Shown: positions 9,606 through 19,400 of the stretch, piece by piece
How positions within the stretch are numbered: position 1 is the stretch's first letter
Layout: every line of letters starts with the position of its first letter
Assembly (NCBI GenBank): GCA_947626355.1
Contig: CANQRV010000029.1
Coordinates: 1 to 34,857, forward strand
Direction of reading: 5' to 3'
DNA: 34,857 nucleotides
Origin: an uncultured Muribaculaceae bacterium
GTDB lineage: Bacteria > Bacteroidota > Bacteroidia > Bacteroidales > Muribaculaceae
Program-made: the position numbers and the translations under genes
The notes under the pieces: generated by a model
What the model was told of the DNA's origin: nothing
The model's database searches: none
Seen by the model: only the letters and a program-made list of their open reading frames with translations

Positions 9606-10187
9606 ATGAAATTCACGCAACCGAAACTCCCCTATTCGCCGGATGCCCTGACACCCGTGATATCCCCGACCACCATCGAGTATCACTACGGCAAGCATGA
9701 GAAAGCGTATATCGACACCCTCAACAAGCTGATCGAGGGGACCCCTTACGAAGAAATGGCTCTTGAAGAGATCATCTGCAAGAGCGAAGGCAAGCTCTTC
9801 AACCAGGCGTCGCAGGCCTGGAACCATATCTTCTATTTCTTCCAGTTCTCCCCCAATGGACTCAAGGAACCGGGCGGCAGGCTACGCGAGCGCATCGACG
9901 GGCAGTTTGGCAGCTTCGAGGAGTTCAAGAAGAAATTCGAGGAGGCAGGCGTCGGCCTGTTCGGCTCCGGCTGGGTATGGCTTTCGGCCGACAGCGAGGG
10001 AAAGCTCTTCATCACGCAGGGGTCGAACGCGGGCAATCCCATGACCGACGGACTTCGTCCGCTGCTGACATTCGACGTATGGGAACACGCCTACTATCTC
10101 GACTACCAGAACCTCCGCGGAGAGTATCTGAAGAAGCTCTGGGACATCGTGGACTGGGACATCATCGAGATGCGCTACGGAGAATAG
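9606..10187 (+). CDS. sodB: Superoxide dismutase, Fe/Mn family
   Basis: Dismutates superoxide in the cytoplasm, protecting an anaerobe during oxygen exposure. The 193 residues hold all four metal ligands: His27 (YHYGKH), His74 (QAWNH), Asp157 and His161 (DVWEHAYY). The Gln in NQASQAWNH and the FGSGWVWL segment are shared with Fe-type enzymes; Bacteroidales enzymes of this type are known to work with iron or manganese, so the metal is not certain. It lies 81 bases after thiH, in a gap without a clear promoter match, and ends before a strong terminator at 10215-10256. Confidence 0.95.
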   Translation: MKFTQPKLPYSPDALTPVISPTTIEYHYGKHEKAYIDTLNKLIEGTPYEEMALEEIICKSEGKLFNQASQAWNHIFYFFQFSPNGLKEPGGRLRERIDGQFGSFEEFKKKFEEAGVGLFGSGWVWLSADSEGKLFITQGSNAGNPMTDGLRPLLTFDVWEHAYYLDYQNLRGEYLKKLWDIVDWDIIEMRYGE

Positions 10188-10214
10188 CCTGAAATGAGAG
10201 AACACCGGAGAAAA

Positions 10215-10256
10215 ATTGCGGAGACATCACAATGATGGCGTCTCCGCAATATTTTT
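10215..10256 (+). terminator. Rho-independent terminator after sodB
   Basis: The 11-base arms ATTGCGGAGAC (10215-10225) and GTCTCCGCAAT (10240-10250) pair perfectly around a 14-base loop and are followed by ATTTTT. It starts 27 bases after the sodB stop. Confidence 0.88.
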
Positions 10257-10338
10257 GGCATGTCGATTGTTATTATATAGAGGTGGCACGTTTTGCCATC
10301 AGCAAGGAAACCGAACACAAGACCATCAAAAATAATAA

Positions 10339-10698
10339 ATGACAGAACAAGGAGAACTGACCGAAGGCATCATCGAGGCCATCCAGGACAAGAAGGGAAG
10401 CAAGATCGTGAAAATCGACCTTTCCGACATCATGTCGGCTCCCGCGTCCACGCTCATCATCTGCCAGGGGAAATCGACCTCCCAGGTGGGAGCGATAGCC
10501 GACAACATCCGCGACCACCTTCTCGCCGAATACGGCCAGAAGCCATGGCACTACGAGGGATACCGCAACAGCCAGTGGATAGTGATCGACTACAGCACTG
10601 TGACAGTGCACGTGTTTCTTCCGAAATACCGTGAATTCTACAGTCTCGAGGACCTCTGGAGCGACGGCAGACGCGAAGACATAGCCGACATAGACTGA
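10339..10698 (+). CDS. rsfS: Ribosome silencing factor
   Basis: Binds ribosomal protein L14 on the large subunit and blocks subunit joining, slowing translation under starvation. The 119-residue protein has the RsfS/Iojap layout: a helical start, IVKIDLSDIMSAP, a middle QVGAIADNIRDHL helix, and the signature WIVIDYSTVTVHVFLP followed by FYSLEDLWSDG. It lies 82 bases after the sodB terminator and 61 bases before ftsH, an adjacency common in Bacteroidota. No good promoter match is visible; a poor one ends in GTTTTG near 10295. Confidence 0.93.
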   Translation: MTEQGELTEGIIEAIQDKKGSKIVKIDLSDIMSAPASTLIICQGKSTSQVGAIADNIRDHLLAEYGQKPWHYEGYRNSQWIVIDYSTVTVHVFLPKYREFYSLEDLWSDGRREDIADID

Positions 10699-10759
10699 AC
10701 CACGACGGCCTCCACATCCCAACAAGAATTACCATACCCCATTAGCAATAAAACACTAC

Positions 10760-12898
10760 ATGAATTTTCCGCAACCACGCAAACCGGGCGGCATGAACAA
10801 GAAGCCGCTTTTCAACATGTACTGGATGTATGTGTTGCTCGGCCTCTCGATCCTGGCCCTGTTCTGGTTTCAGGACGCCTCTCAGGTGAAAGACGTCAAC
10901 TGGACAGAATTCGAGCAGGCTGCCACCCGCGGCGACATCAACAAGATAATGGTGTTTGCCGAAAACCGCACCGCCGAGGGCAACCTGACGCCCCAGGGGG
11001 CCAAGAACATGGATTTCGACATCAACGACCGTCTCGACGGTGAGCGAAAGATAAAGACCACCATTCCCTCCAACGACAAGATCCAGGAGAAGATCGACAG
11101 CTGGAACGCGTCGCTCAAAGCCGAGGGGAAGCCGGAGATCGAGGTCAACTACGAGAAAGGGAGCGACCTGATGAAGGTGTTCTGGTATTTCGGCCCCATA
11201 ATCCTCATCGTTGTCTTCATGGTGTATATGTCGCGGCGCATGACCAACGGCGGCTCTGGCGGAGGCATCTTCAGCGTCGACAAGAGCCGCGCTGCGGTGT
11301 TTGACAAGAACAACGGCACCAACGTCACCTTCAAGGATGTGGCGGGCCTCGCCGAGGCGAAGGTTGAGATCGAGGAAATTGTGGAATTCCTGAAAAACCC
11401 GCAGCGCTACACCGAGCTGGGCGCCAAGATACCCAAGGGAGCGCTTCTCGTGGGCCCTCCGGGCACCGGCAAGACGCTGCTGGCCAAGGCAGTGGCCGGC
11501 GAGGCCAACGTGCCTTTCCTCTCGATGTCCGGTTCCGACTTCGTGGAGATGTTTGTCGGCGTGGGCGCTGCCCGTGTGCGCGACCTCTTCAAGCAGGCCA
11601 AGGACAAGGCCCCCTGCATCGTCTTCATCGACGAGATCGACGCCGTGGGGCGCGCCCGCGGCAAGAACCCCAACATGGGCTCAAACGACGAGCGTGAGAA
11701 CACCCTCAACGCCATGCTGACAGAGATGGACGGCTTCGGCTCCAACAACGGGGTGATCATCCTCGCCGCCACCAACCGCGCCGACATGCTCGACAAGGCC
11801 CTGCTGCGTCCCGGGCGCTTCGACCGCCAGATCTATGTGGACCTCCCCGAGCTCACCGACCGCATGGAGATCTTCAACGTACACCTGCGCAACATCAAGG
11901 TCAACAGCAAGCTCGACGTGGAGCAGCTGGCACGCCAGACCCAGGGCTTCTCGGGCGCAGACATCGCCAATGTCTGCAACGAGGCGGCGCTCATAGCCGC
12001 CCGCAACAGCAAGAAGACCGTGGAATGGAGTGACTTCATGGCTGCCATCGACCGCATCGTGGGTGGCCTTGAGAAACGCTCGCGCATCATCACCGACGAA
12101 GAGAAATTCTCAATCGCGACACACGAGGCCGGCCATGCCACAATCTCCTGGCTGCTGCAATACGGCGACCCGCTGCTGAAGGTGACCATCGTGCCTCGGG
12201 GAAGAGCCCTCGGCGCCGCCTGGTATGCACCGGAGGCACGCCAGATCGTGCCTACCCAGGCGCTGCTCGACCAGATGTGCGGACTGCTCGGAGGCCGCGC
12301 GGCAGAGGATGTCTTCACCGGCCAGATCGGCACCGGGGCCTCCAACGACCTGGAACGCGTCACCAAAATAGCCCGCTCGCTCGTGCTCGTCTACGGTATG
12401 AGCGAGAAACTCCCCAACCTCAACTATTATGACTCGACGGGGCAGGACTACGGCTTCACTAAGCCCTATTCCGACGAGACCGCCAATATAATCGACTCGG
12501 AGGTGAAACGCATCATCAATGAGCAGTATGAACGCGCCAAGTCGATCTTGCGTGAATATGCCGAGCAGCACAACCGCATCCGCGACCTTCTCGTGGAGCG
12601 CGAGGTGATCTTCCACGACGACGTGAAGGAGATACTCGGCCCGCGCAAGTGGAAGAGCCGCACCGATGAAATCATGGAGATCAACAGGAAGGAGGAAGAG
12701 GAACGCAAGCGTAAGGGCCTCCCCCCGGTCGACAATCCCTATGCGGCCGATTTCCCCGATGACAGCCAGACAAAGAAAAACATCGACCTGGGCAAGAAAT
12801 CAGACGGCAAGGCCGATGCAAACACAGACTCCGACAAGCCGGCCACAGGGAGCGACAACGATGAAGACGCCGGCACTCCCCCGCCGTTCAGACACTGA
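10760..12898 (+). CDS. ftsH: ATP-dependent zinc metalloprotease FtsH
   Basis: Membrane-bound AAA+ protease that degrades misfolded membrane proteins and short-lived regulators. Two membrane helices flank a periplasmic segment (about residues 20-36 and 137-157). The AAA domain has Walker A GPPGTGKT at 232-239, Walker [11 protein letters not shown] and the second region of homology with ATNRAD and RPGRFDRQ. The zinc site HEAGH is at 455-459. The 712-residue length is usual for Bacteroidota, with a charged, low-complexity C-terminal tail rich in Asp and Lys. A second start at residue 12 (MNKK) is possible. It follows rsfS in one direction and ends before a strong bidirectional terminator. Confidence 0.96.
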   Translation: MNFPQPRKPGGMNKKPLFNMYWMYVLLGLSILALFWFQDASQVKDVNWTEFEQAATRGDINKIMVFAENRTAEGNLTPQGAKNMDFDINDRLDGERKIKTTIPSNDKIQEKIDSWNASLKAEGKPEIEVNYEKGSDLMKVFWYFGPIILIVVFMVYMSRRMTNGGSGGGIFSVDKSRAAVFDKNNGTNVTFKDVAGLAEAKVEIEEIVEFLKNPQRYTELGAKIPKGALLVGPPGTGKTLLAKAVAGEANVPFLSMSGSDFVEMFVGVGAARVRDLFKQAKDKAPCIVFIDEIDAVGRARGKNPNMGSNDERENTLNAMLTEMDGFGSNNGVIILAATNRADMLDKALLRPGRFDRQIYVDLPELTDRMEIFNVHLRNIKVNSKLDVEQLARQTQGFSGADIANVCNEAALIAARNSKKTVEWSDFMAAIDRIVGGLEKRSRIITDEEKFSIATHEAGHATISWLLQYGDPLLKVTIVPRGRALGAAWYAPEARQIVPTQALLDQMCGLLGGRAAEDVFTGQIGTGASNDLERVTKIARSLVLVYGMSEKLPNLNYYDSTGQDYGFTKPYSDETANIIDSEVKRIINEQYERAKSILREYAEQHNRIRDLLVEREVIFHDDVKEILGPRKWKSRTDEIMEINRKEEEERKRKGLPPVDNPYAADFPDDSQTKKNIDLGKKSDGKADANTDSDKPATGSDNDEDAGTPPPFRH

Positions 12899-12927
12899 TG
12901 GCAATCAGCAATTGGCAATCAGCAATT
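12899..12927. repeat. Two-copy 14-base tandem repeat
   Basis: TGGCAATCAGCAAT occurs at 12899-12912 and again at 12913-12926, directly after the ftsH stop, followed by a degraded part copy (AGTAATTTAG). It contains no reading frame of interest. Confidence 0.8.
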
Positions 12928-12945
12928 AGTAATTTAGATATTAAT

Positions 12946-12984
12946 AAAATCGGGGACGACGTTGAGAGGCCGTCCCCGATTTTT
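12946..12984. terminator. Bidirectional terminator between ftsH and the Omp28-like gene
   Basis: The 13-base arms AAAATCGGGGACG (12946-12958) and CGTCCCCGATTTT (12971-12983) pair perfectly around a 12-base loop. An extra T follows on the plus strand, and the left arm gives a T run on the minus strand. It sits between two convergent genes and can serve both. Confidence 0.88.
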
Positions 12985-13002
12985 ATGCTTCTATAAGAAG
13001 GA

Positions 13003-14844
13003 TTATCTTGCCACGCGGGTGCGGATGGTCTCGCCGTTGTCGAGCTTAACGACCTTGACGAAGATACCCTTGTCAGGATTTGCCACCTTGCGGCCCTGAA
13101 GGTCATAGTAAGTGGTTGCCACTACATTCGCGCCACTGATGACTGCATCGACACCTGAAGCGTCCCATGCGACGCTGTTCGACTTGTTGCAGTTGACAGG
13201 GCGGCCGCTGGCGTCGAGCACTACAGCCACAGCCTTCACGGTAGCCTCGGGATTGATGAACTGCTCGCCTTTGAGGTTGACGACATCAGCGATCTCTATC
13301 GAGTAGTCGAAGGTATAGGTGTCGCCGGCGGTTATCTCGGCAGGCAGAGACCCCTCGATGCCATGCACATCCTTGTAGTAGGCCACCACATCATTGAATG
13401 TGAGGCCATAGACCTTTGACTGGCCATTGATGAAGAGGTCCCACAGCGGGCTCTCGACGCCATCGGGATCCTTTCCTCTGTAGTAATTCGACTGTCCCCA
13501 GGCCTCATTCTTCAGTCCGTCGGCCACGAGGGCAATCGAGAGTTTATATCCGGCGTCCTTGATGTCTCGCACGAAACGCGCTGACGCATGGGCCGTCAGC
13601 CTTGTCATCTCCTCGTCGGCCCATTCAAGAGCGACATCGACATCAGCTACAGGCATACCCTGGGCATAGGAAGCCCATACAGAAGGGAAAAGGCTGGGGT
13701 CCATCTCGGAAATTCGGTTGATGGTTCCGGAGGGGAAGCCGCCCACACTGATGGGGAAATTATCATTGGAGATTGTCACCATGCATCCCGACTCATAGCT
13801 CTGGCTGTGGTATGCCATGCCCACGAAGCGGTCGCCGAAGAGATTGGGCATCTCCTCCATAGCTATATATCCACGAGGACAGTAGCCGCAGCCAAGGCCG
13901 GAGAACTCCTCTACAAGAGGACGGTTGACCGGCACGAAAGGCATCACCACGAGACTGGAGGTTGCCGTAGCGGAGATATCGGTATTTTCGACGCCGTTGA
14001 CAGTGTCGACGGTGAACTCGAAAGGATATGTGCCAATCTCGGGAATGGCATCAAGCCTCACCTGCACGTCGGCAAACTCACCGATACCCTCTACAGGCTC
14101 GTCGAGATTGACAGTGCCACTGCCCGTATATGATCCGGCCGCGTAGCTGTAGGTGAAAGTGGTGAGGGGGTTGGTGCCGTGGTTGATCACGCGGAGGCTG
14201 ACGGGATACTGCTCCCCTACGGCCACATAGCAGCTCTCGGGCAGCGAAGCGGCGGCTCCGTTCTCGCCATAGTCGGTGTCGAGCATCACCACCATCGAGC
14301 TGACAGCACCGAGCTTGCTGACGATGCTGGCCCATTTGAGCTGAGTGCGCGAGGAATGGACGTAAAGCCCGTCGACAGCATCACCCTCCACCACGGCGAT
14401 TGGATTTGTCGGCCAATGATAGAGCGCCTCGTCGAGGTCGGTGATCGAGAAGGAGTATCCAACATAGACACCCTCCTCGGTGATGGTGTAGGGCTCCGGG
14501 AATGAGACCTCGAGCCATTCGTCGGAGACAGTGGCCTCCACCGAACAGATGTCGGGGACATTCTTTTTGTTTTCGAGCTTGAGCTCCTTGGAGAGCCATG
14601 CCGTGACATTCTCGAAAGCGCCGTCCTTCACGGGAAAGTCGACCTTCATGCTGGTGACACGGGTGCCTACGAGAGTGGGATCCGCGATACGGATGGCCAC
14701 ATCATAGGTTTCCTTCTTCTTGAAACCGTAGACCATAGGTACGTCATCGTTGACGTTGTAGGTGAATTCCATTTCCGCTGCGTCAGAGCCGAAAGGGCAT
14801 AACGCGGCAGCGGAGATGGCCATTGTCAATAGTTTAGTTTTCAT
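13003..14844 (-). CDS. Omp28-like exported protein with thioredoxin-like CxxC
   Basis: A 613-residue exported protein. An N-terminal signal peptide (about residues 1-22, ending SDAA) is followed by a beta-rich region of about 280 residues. The central Omp28-type domain opens with EEFSGLGCGYCPRG, giving a thioredoxin-like CxxC at Cys319 and Cys322. The last 35 residues (TTYYDLQGRKVANP, then a basic end) resemble the C-terminal sorting or anchoring tails of Bacteroidota exported proteins. The fold suggests a surface or periplasmic redox or binding role, but the function is not known. A paralogue of almost identical length and layout lies at 28425-30272. It is transcribed alone, ends at the shared terminator, and is divergent from the RND operon. 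Confidence 0.8.
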   Translation of the reverse strand: MKTKLLTMAISAAALCPFGSDAAEMEFTYNVNDDVPMVYGFKKKETYDVAIRIADPTLVGTRVTSMKVDFPVKDGAFENVTAWLSKELKLENKKNVPDICSVEATVSDEWLEVSFPEPYTITEEGVYVGYSFSITDLDEALYHWPTNPIAVVEGDAVDGLYVHSSRTQLKWASIVSKLGAVSSMVVMLDTDYGENGAAASLPESCYVAVGEQYPVSLRVINHGTNPLTTFTYSYAAGSYTGSGTVNLDEPVEGIGEFADVQVRLDAIPEIGTYPFEFTVDTVNGVENTDISATATSSLVVMPFVPVNRPLVEEFSGLGCGYCPRGYIAMEEMPNLFGDRFVGMAYHSQSYESGCMVTISNDNFPISVGGFPSGTINRISEMDPSLFPSVWASYAQGMPVADVDVALEWADEEMTRLTAHASARFVRDIKDAGYKLSIALVADGLKNEAWGQSNYYRGKDPDGVESPLWDLFINGQSKVYGLTFNDVVAYYKDVHGIEGSLPAEITAGDTYTFDYSIEIADVVNLKGEQFINPEATVKAVAVVLDASGRPVNCNKSNSVAWDASGVDAVISGANVVATTYYDLQGRKVANPDKGIFVKVVKLDNGETIRTRVAR

Positions 14845-15083
14845 GATAAAATTACGTTAAACTGGTTTGATCAATAAGTACAGGCCTATCCTTATCACGG
14901 CGCGTGCCGTGACAATTCAAGCCTTTTGAAATAGTGAGCTGTAGATATTAATGAGATTTTGGGCGCTAAGGTAGTGAATATTTGTAAAACATGGAAGGAA
15001 ACTGCTAAAAAAATTTAATGGCAGCAATGACAACACGAATCAGACCATGCAAGGCGTTATACTAACGAATGATGCATACATTT

Positions 15084-15111
15084 GAAAACTAAAATTCGAT
15101 TGTTAGTTTTC
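15084..15111. repeat. 9-base inverted repeat
   Basis: GAAAACTAA (15084-15092) and TTAGTTTTC (15103-15111) are perfect complements around 10 bases. There is no U tract, and no transcript known to end here, so it is more likely a protein site than a terminator. Confidence 0.6.
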
Positions 15112-15136
15112 CATATAGGATAAAGTTGGTCAAAAC

Positions 15137-15170
15137 GACACAATTATGTGTCAAAATTGCCCGTGGGCAA
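15137..15170. promoter_or_regulatory. Two adjacent dyads at the RND operon promoter, candidate operators
   Basis: GACACA-ATTA-TGTGTC (15137-15152) and the perfect TTGCCC-GT-GGGCAA (15157-15170) lie 4 bases apart; the second overlaps the -33 position of the promoter. In addition GTCAAAA recurs at 15129-15135 and 15150-15156, 21 bases apart. This is where a repressor or activator of the pump would bind. No regulator gene is adjacent. Confidence 0.5.
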
Positions 15171-15189
15171 TAAAAACTGATTAACTTTG
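15156..15189 (+). promoter_or_regulatory. Promoter of the RND efflux operon
   Basis: TAACTTTG at 15182-15189 matches the -7 element exactly. ATTG at 15156-15159 can act as -33, but its 22-base spacer is longer than usual, which suggests a promoter that needs help or is controlled. The leader to the start at 15305 is about 110 bases and A-rich. Confidence 0.6.
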
Positions 15190-15304
15190 CAGAGTAAAAG
15201 CCCCCGGGAATAAGATAGAGCCCCGCGGCACCCAAACGACTCGGAACAGACAATAAAACCAAATAAAAGGAAATAAAAGAAAACGCTATAATTATACTTT
15301 TAAG

Positions 15305-16429
15305 ATGAAAGTCAGAAAGATTAGTGTGCCGATGGCGACATTGGCACTGGGCGTAATGCTGCTTCCCTCATGCAAAGGGAAACAAGACCAGCAGGGAGCC
15401 CAGCAGCAGGTGCCAGAGCTTGCTGTGATAACGGTAGGAGAGGAAGACGCATCGCTGGAGCGAGGCTACCCGGTGTCGCTTCAGGGAGAGAACGACGTCG
15501 AGATACGTCCGCAGATCTCAGGATTCCTCACGAAAGTGAATGTGGAGGAAGGACAGCACGTAGCCAAGGGCCAGGTGCTCTTCACCATCGACCAGGTGCA
15601 GCTGAAAGCCGCCGTTGATGCGGCCGAGGCGGCGGTAGCCGTGGCGCAGGCCAACGTAAACACCGCCACGACCAACGCCAACAACAACAAGATACTTCTT
15701 GACAAGAACATCATAAGCGCACCGGCCTACCAGACGTCGGCCGACGCGCTCAACGCGGCGAAAGCGCAGCTCAACCAGGCCAACGCCAACCTTGTGTCGG
15801 CGCGCAAGAACCTGTCGTATTCGGTGGTCACCGCTCCCGTGTCGGGAGTCGTAGGCCAGATCGACTATAAGGAGGGCACGCTCGTGAGCCCGCAGACACT
15901 TCTGACAGTGCTCTCCAACAACGGCGACATGGAAGCCTATTTCTCCCTCAACGAGAAAGAGATCCTCGACATGACCGACAGCGGACGCCGCTCGATCAAG
16001 GCAGCCATCGACTCAATGCCGGAAGTATATCTCCAGCTTGCCAACGGAGAGCGTTATCAGTATCCCGGAAAGATCATCAGCATCTCGGGAGTGCTCGACA
16101 AAGCGACCGGCAGCGCGCAGGCCAAGGCAAAATTCCCCAACCCCGACGGCATGCTGCGCAGCGGCAACACGGGCACGCTTCTCATCCCCGACATGCAGAG
16201 AAACGTGATCCAGGTGCCCCAGTCAGCCACCTTCGAGATCCAGGACATGAAATTCGTGTATCTGCTGGGCGACTCGAGCAAAGTGCACTCCGCTCCTATC
16301 GAGGTATCGAGCAACAGCGACGGCAAATCGTATATCGTGACGAGCGGTCTGAAGCCCGGCGACGTGGTAGTGACCGAAGGCGTGGGCATCACGGTGAAGG
16401 AGGGCATGCAGATCAAGCCCAAGAAATGA
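15305..16429 (+). CDS. RND efflux periplasmic adaptor lipoprotein (AcrA/MexA family)
   Basis: Links the inner-membrane pump to the outer-membrane channel. The signal peptide ends in a lipobox (LLPSC) with Cys23 as the lipidated residue. The membrane-fusion layout follows: beta-barrel and lipoyl halves (VEIRPQISGFLTKVNVEEGQHV, read in two parts around residues 61-81), an Ala/Asn-rich coiled-coil hairpin (about 95-165), the second lipoyl half (YSVVTAPVSGVVG) and C-terminal beta domains. At 374 residues it is a normal length. It is the first gene of a three-gene pump operon and lies 42 bases before the pump gene. Substrate is unknown. Confidence 0.93.
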   Translation: MKVRKISVPMATLALGVMLLPSCKGKQDQQGAQQQVPELAVITVGEEDASLERGYPVSLQGENDVEIRPQISGFLTKVNVEEGQHVAKGQVLFTIDQVQLKAAVDAAEAAVAVAQANVNTATTNANNNKILLDKNIISAPAYQTSADALNAAKAQLNQANANLVSARKNLSYSVVTAPVSGVVGQIDYKEGTLVSPQTLLTVLSNNGDMEAYFSLNEKEILDMTDSGRRSIKAAIDSMPEVYLQLANGERYQYPGKIISISGVLDKATGSAQAKAKFPNPDGMLRSGNTGTLLIPDMQRNVIQVPQSATFEIQDMKFVYLLGDSSKVHSAPIEVSSNSDGKSYIVTSGLKPGDVVVTEGVGITVKEGMQIKPKK

Positions 16430-16471
16430 GACCCGTGACATCAACGATTCAAATATAGACTGTAGGAATAA

Positions 16472-19400
16472 ATGAAATTAGACAGATTTATCAACAGGCC
16501 GGTGCTCTCGACGGTGATTTCCGTATTCATCGTCATCTTCGGTATCCTGGGCCTGATGGGACTTGCCATCGAGCAATATCCCGACATAGCGCCGCCTACG
16601 GTGCGCGTGAGCACGACCTATACGGGAGCCAACGCCCAGGCCGTGCTCAACTCGGTGATCGCCCCTCTTGAGGAGCAGATCAACGGCGCGGAGAACATGG
16701 ACTACATGATGTCGTCGGCCTCCAACAACGGATCGGCCGAGATTCAGGTATATTTCAAGCAGGGCACCGACCCCGACATGGCGGCAGTCGACGTGCAGAA
16801 CCGTGTGGCCAAGGCCGCGTCGTTTCTGCCCGCTGAGGTCAACCAGGTGGGTGTGATCACGCAGAAGCGCCAGAGCTCCATGCTGATGGTGATCTCGCTA
16901 TTCGACGAGACCGACAAATATAACGTGGAGTTTGTGGAGAACTACATGGCCATCAACATCATCCCGCAGATCAAGCGTGTGCCCGGCGTGGGCGACGCCA
17001 TGGCCTTCGGAGCCGACTACTCCATGCGCATATGGATAAAGCCGGAGGTGATGGCCCAGTACGGGCTGATGCCTTCCGACATAACGGCGGCGCTCGCCGA
17101 GCAGAACATCGAGGCCGCTCCGGGCCAGTTTGGCGAGCAGGGCAACCAGACCTTCCAGTATGTGATGAAATACAAGGGACGTCTGGCCAACGAGAAGGAG
17201 TTTGAAGACATCGTGATCCGCGCCGACAAAGACGGCAAGATACTGCGTCTCGGCGATGTGGCCACCGTAGAGCTCGGGCGTCTGAGCTACGGCTTCGAGA
17301 ACCGCGACAACGGCCACCTCGGCACCTCCTGTATCGTGTTCCAGTCGGCGGGCAGCAACGCCACCGCCGTGATCGAGGAGATCGAGAAGCTGATGGACAG
17401 CGAGCGCAAGAACCTGCCGAAGGGTCTCGTGCTCGAGACCACCATGAGCGTCAACGACTTCCTCTTCGCCTCCATCCACGAGGTGATCAAGACCCTAATC
17501 GAGGCGTTCGTGCTGGTGTTCCTGGTAGTGTTCATCTTCCTTCAGGACTTCCGCTCGACGCTGATCCCTATGATCTCGATTCCGGTAGCCCTTATCGGTA
17601 CGTTCTTCCTGCTCTACATCTTCGGCTTCACCATCAACCTTCTGACCCTTTCCGCCCTCGTGCTCGCGATCGCGATTGTGGTCGACGACGCGATAGTGGT
17701 GGTGGAGGCGGTGCACGCGAAGCTCGACCAGGGGTACACCTCGGCACGCAAGGCCTCCATCGACGCCATGAACGAGATCGCGGGCGCGCTCATCTCGATC
17801 ACGCTCGTGATGATGCTCGTGTTTATCCCGGTATCGTTCCTGGGAGGCACATCGGGTGTGTTCTACCGTCAGTTCGGTCTGACGATGGCCATGGCCATCG
17901 GTCTTTCGGCCATCAACGCCCTCACGCTGTCGCCGGCCCTCTGCGCGCTCTTCCTGAAGCCCCACAAGGGAGAAGACAAGAGCATGCGCGAGCGCATGGG
18001 CGAAGCCTACGGAGCGGCCGCCGAGGCCGTAAAGGCCACCTATAAGAAACGCTTCGAGTTCCCGCCGCTGGTGACATTCCTCCTGCTCGCAGCCGCCATC
18101 GTGTTCCTTGTGCTCGGCTGGTACAGTTTCGAGAACGTATCGCTGGGCATCATAGCCACCGTGACGGCAGTGCTCGCCGTGACCGGCCTCTTCCAGAAGC
18201 GCTTCATCAACGCCTTCAACAAGAGCTTCGACAAGCTTCTTAAGGTCTACCGCAAGGCCGTCGACTTCTCTCTGGCCCATAAATGGACCGGCTTCGCCGC
18301 CGTGGCCGCCTCTATCGCGATCCTGGGCTGGCTGATGACCACCACCCCGACGGCACTCGTGCCTACAGAGGACACCGGCACTATCATGGGCGTCGTCACC
18401 ATGCCTCCCGCCACCTCGCAGGAGCGCACGCAGGCAGTGATGAACAAGGTGGACAGCATCATCGGCACCATCCCCGCCATCAAGAGCCGCACCGCCATCA
18501 CCGGCTACAGCTTCATCGGCGGCCAGGGCAACACCTACGGCTCGCTCATCATCAAGCTCCAGCCGTGGGAAGACCGCAAGGAGGCCTCGGAGAGCGCCAA
18601 CGCCGTGGTGGGACAGCTCTTCATGCTCTGCTCCGGCATCAAGGACGCCAACATAATGTTCTTCCAGCCTCCTATGATTTCCGGTTACTCCGTGACCAAC
18701 GGCTTCGAGGTCAAGCTCCAGGACAAGACGGGCGGCAACCTCGACAACTTCTTCCAGGTATACCAGCGCTTTATCGGAGCTCTCAACCAGCAGCCTGAAA
18801 TCCAGATGGCCTACTCTACCTTCAACCCGACCTTCCCGCAGTATCTCGTGGAGATCGACGTGGCCAAGGTGAAGCAGGCGGGTCTGACGCAGAGCGCAGT
18901 GCTCCAGGCACTCCAGGGCTACTACGGCGGTATGTATATCTCCAACTTCAACAGCTTCGGAAAGCTCTACCGCGTGATGATGCAGGCTCCGGCCGAGAAC
19001 CGCGTGAGCCCGGAGACGCTGAAGCAGATCAAGATCAGAAACGGCGCGGAGATGGCTCCTATCGACAACTTCGTGAAGCTGACCAGGGTCTACGGGCCTG
19101 ACATCATCAACCGCTTCAACATGTTCACCTCGATTTCCGTCACCGGCACGCCGGCCCCCGGAGTGTCGTCGGGCGAGGCTATCGCCGCCATCGAGCGTGT
19201 GGCCGCCGAGACGCTTCCCATCGGATTCACGTTTGAGTATTCCGGCATGACGCGCGAGGAGGCCTCCGGCAACAGCGGCTCCACCGCCTATATCTTCATG
19301 CTCGTGCTCCTCTTCGTCTACCTGATCCTGAGCGCCCAGTACGAGAGCTACCTGCTGCCGTGGGCCGTGATCCTCTCCGTGCCCTTCGGCCTCATGGGCA

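Larger units (their letters stand above)
14845..15304. other. 460-base intergenic region between the Omp28-like gene and the RND operon
   Basis: No gene is visible here. On the minus strand TACCTTAG (14973-14966) is a near match to the -7 element and could serve the Omp28-like gene, but no good -33 accompanies it. The right half holds three symmetric sequences and the RND operon promoter, listed separately. The region is clearly more A/T-rich than the flanking genes, as expected for divergent promoters. Confidence 0.6.

Noticed and set aside
10257..10338. Promoter for rsfS ending GTTTTG near 10295
   Set aside because: The TA of the -7 element is missing and the spacer is short; not strong enough to list.
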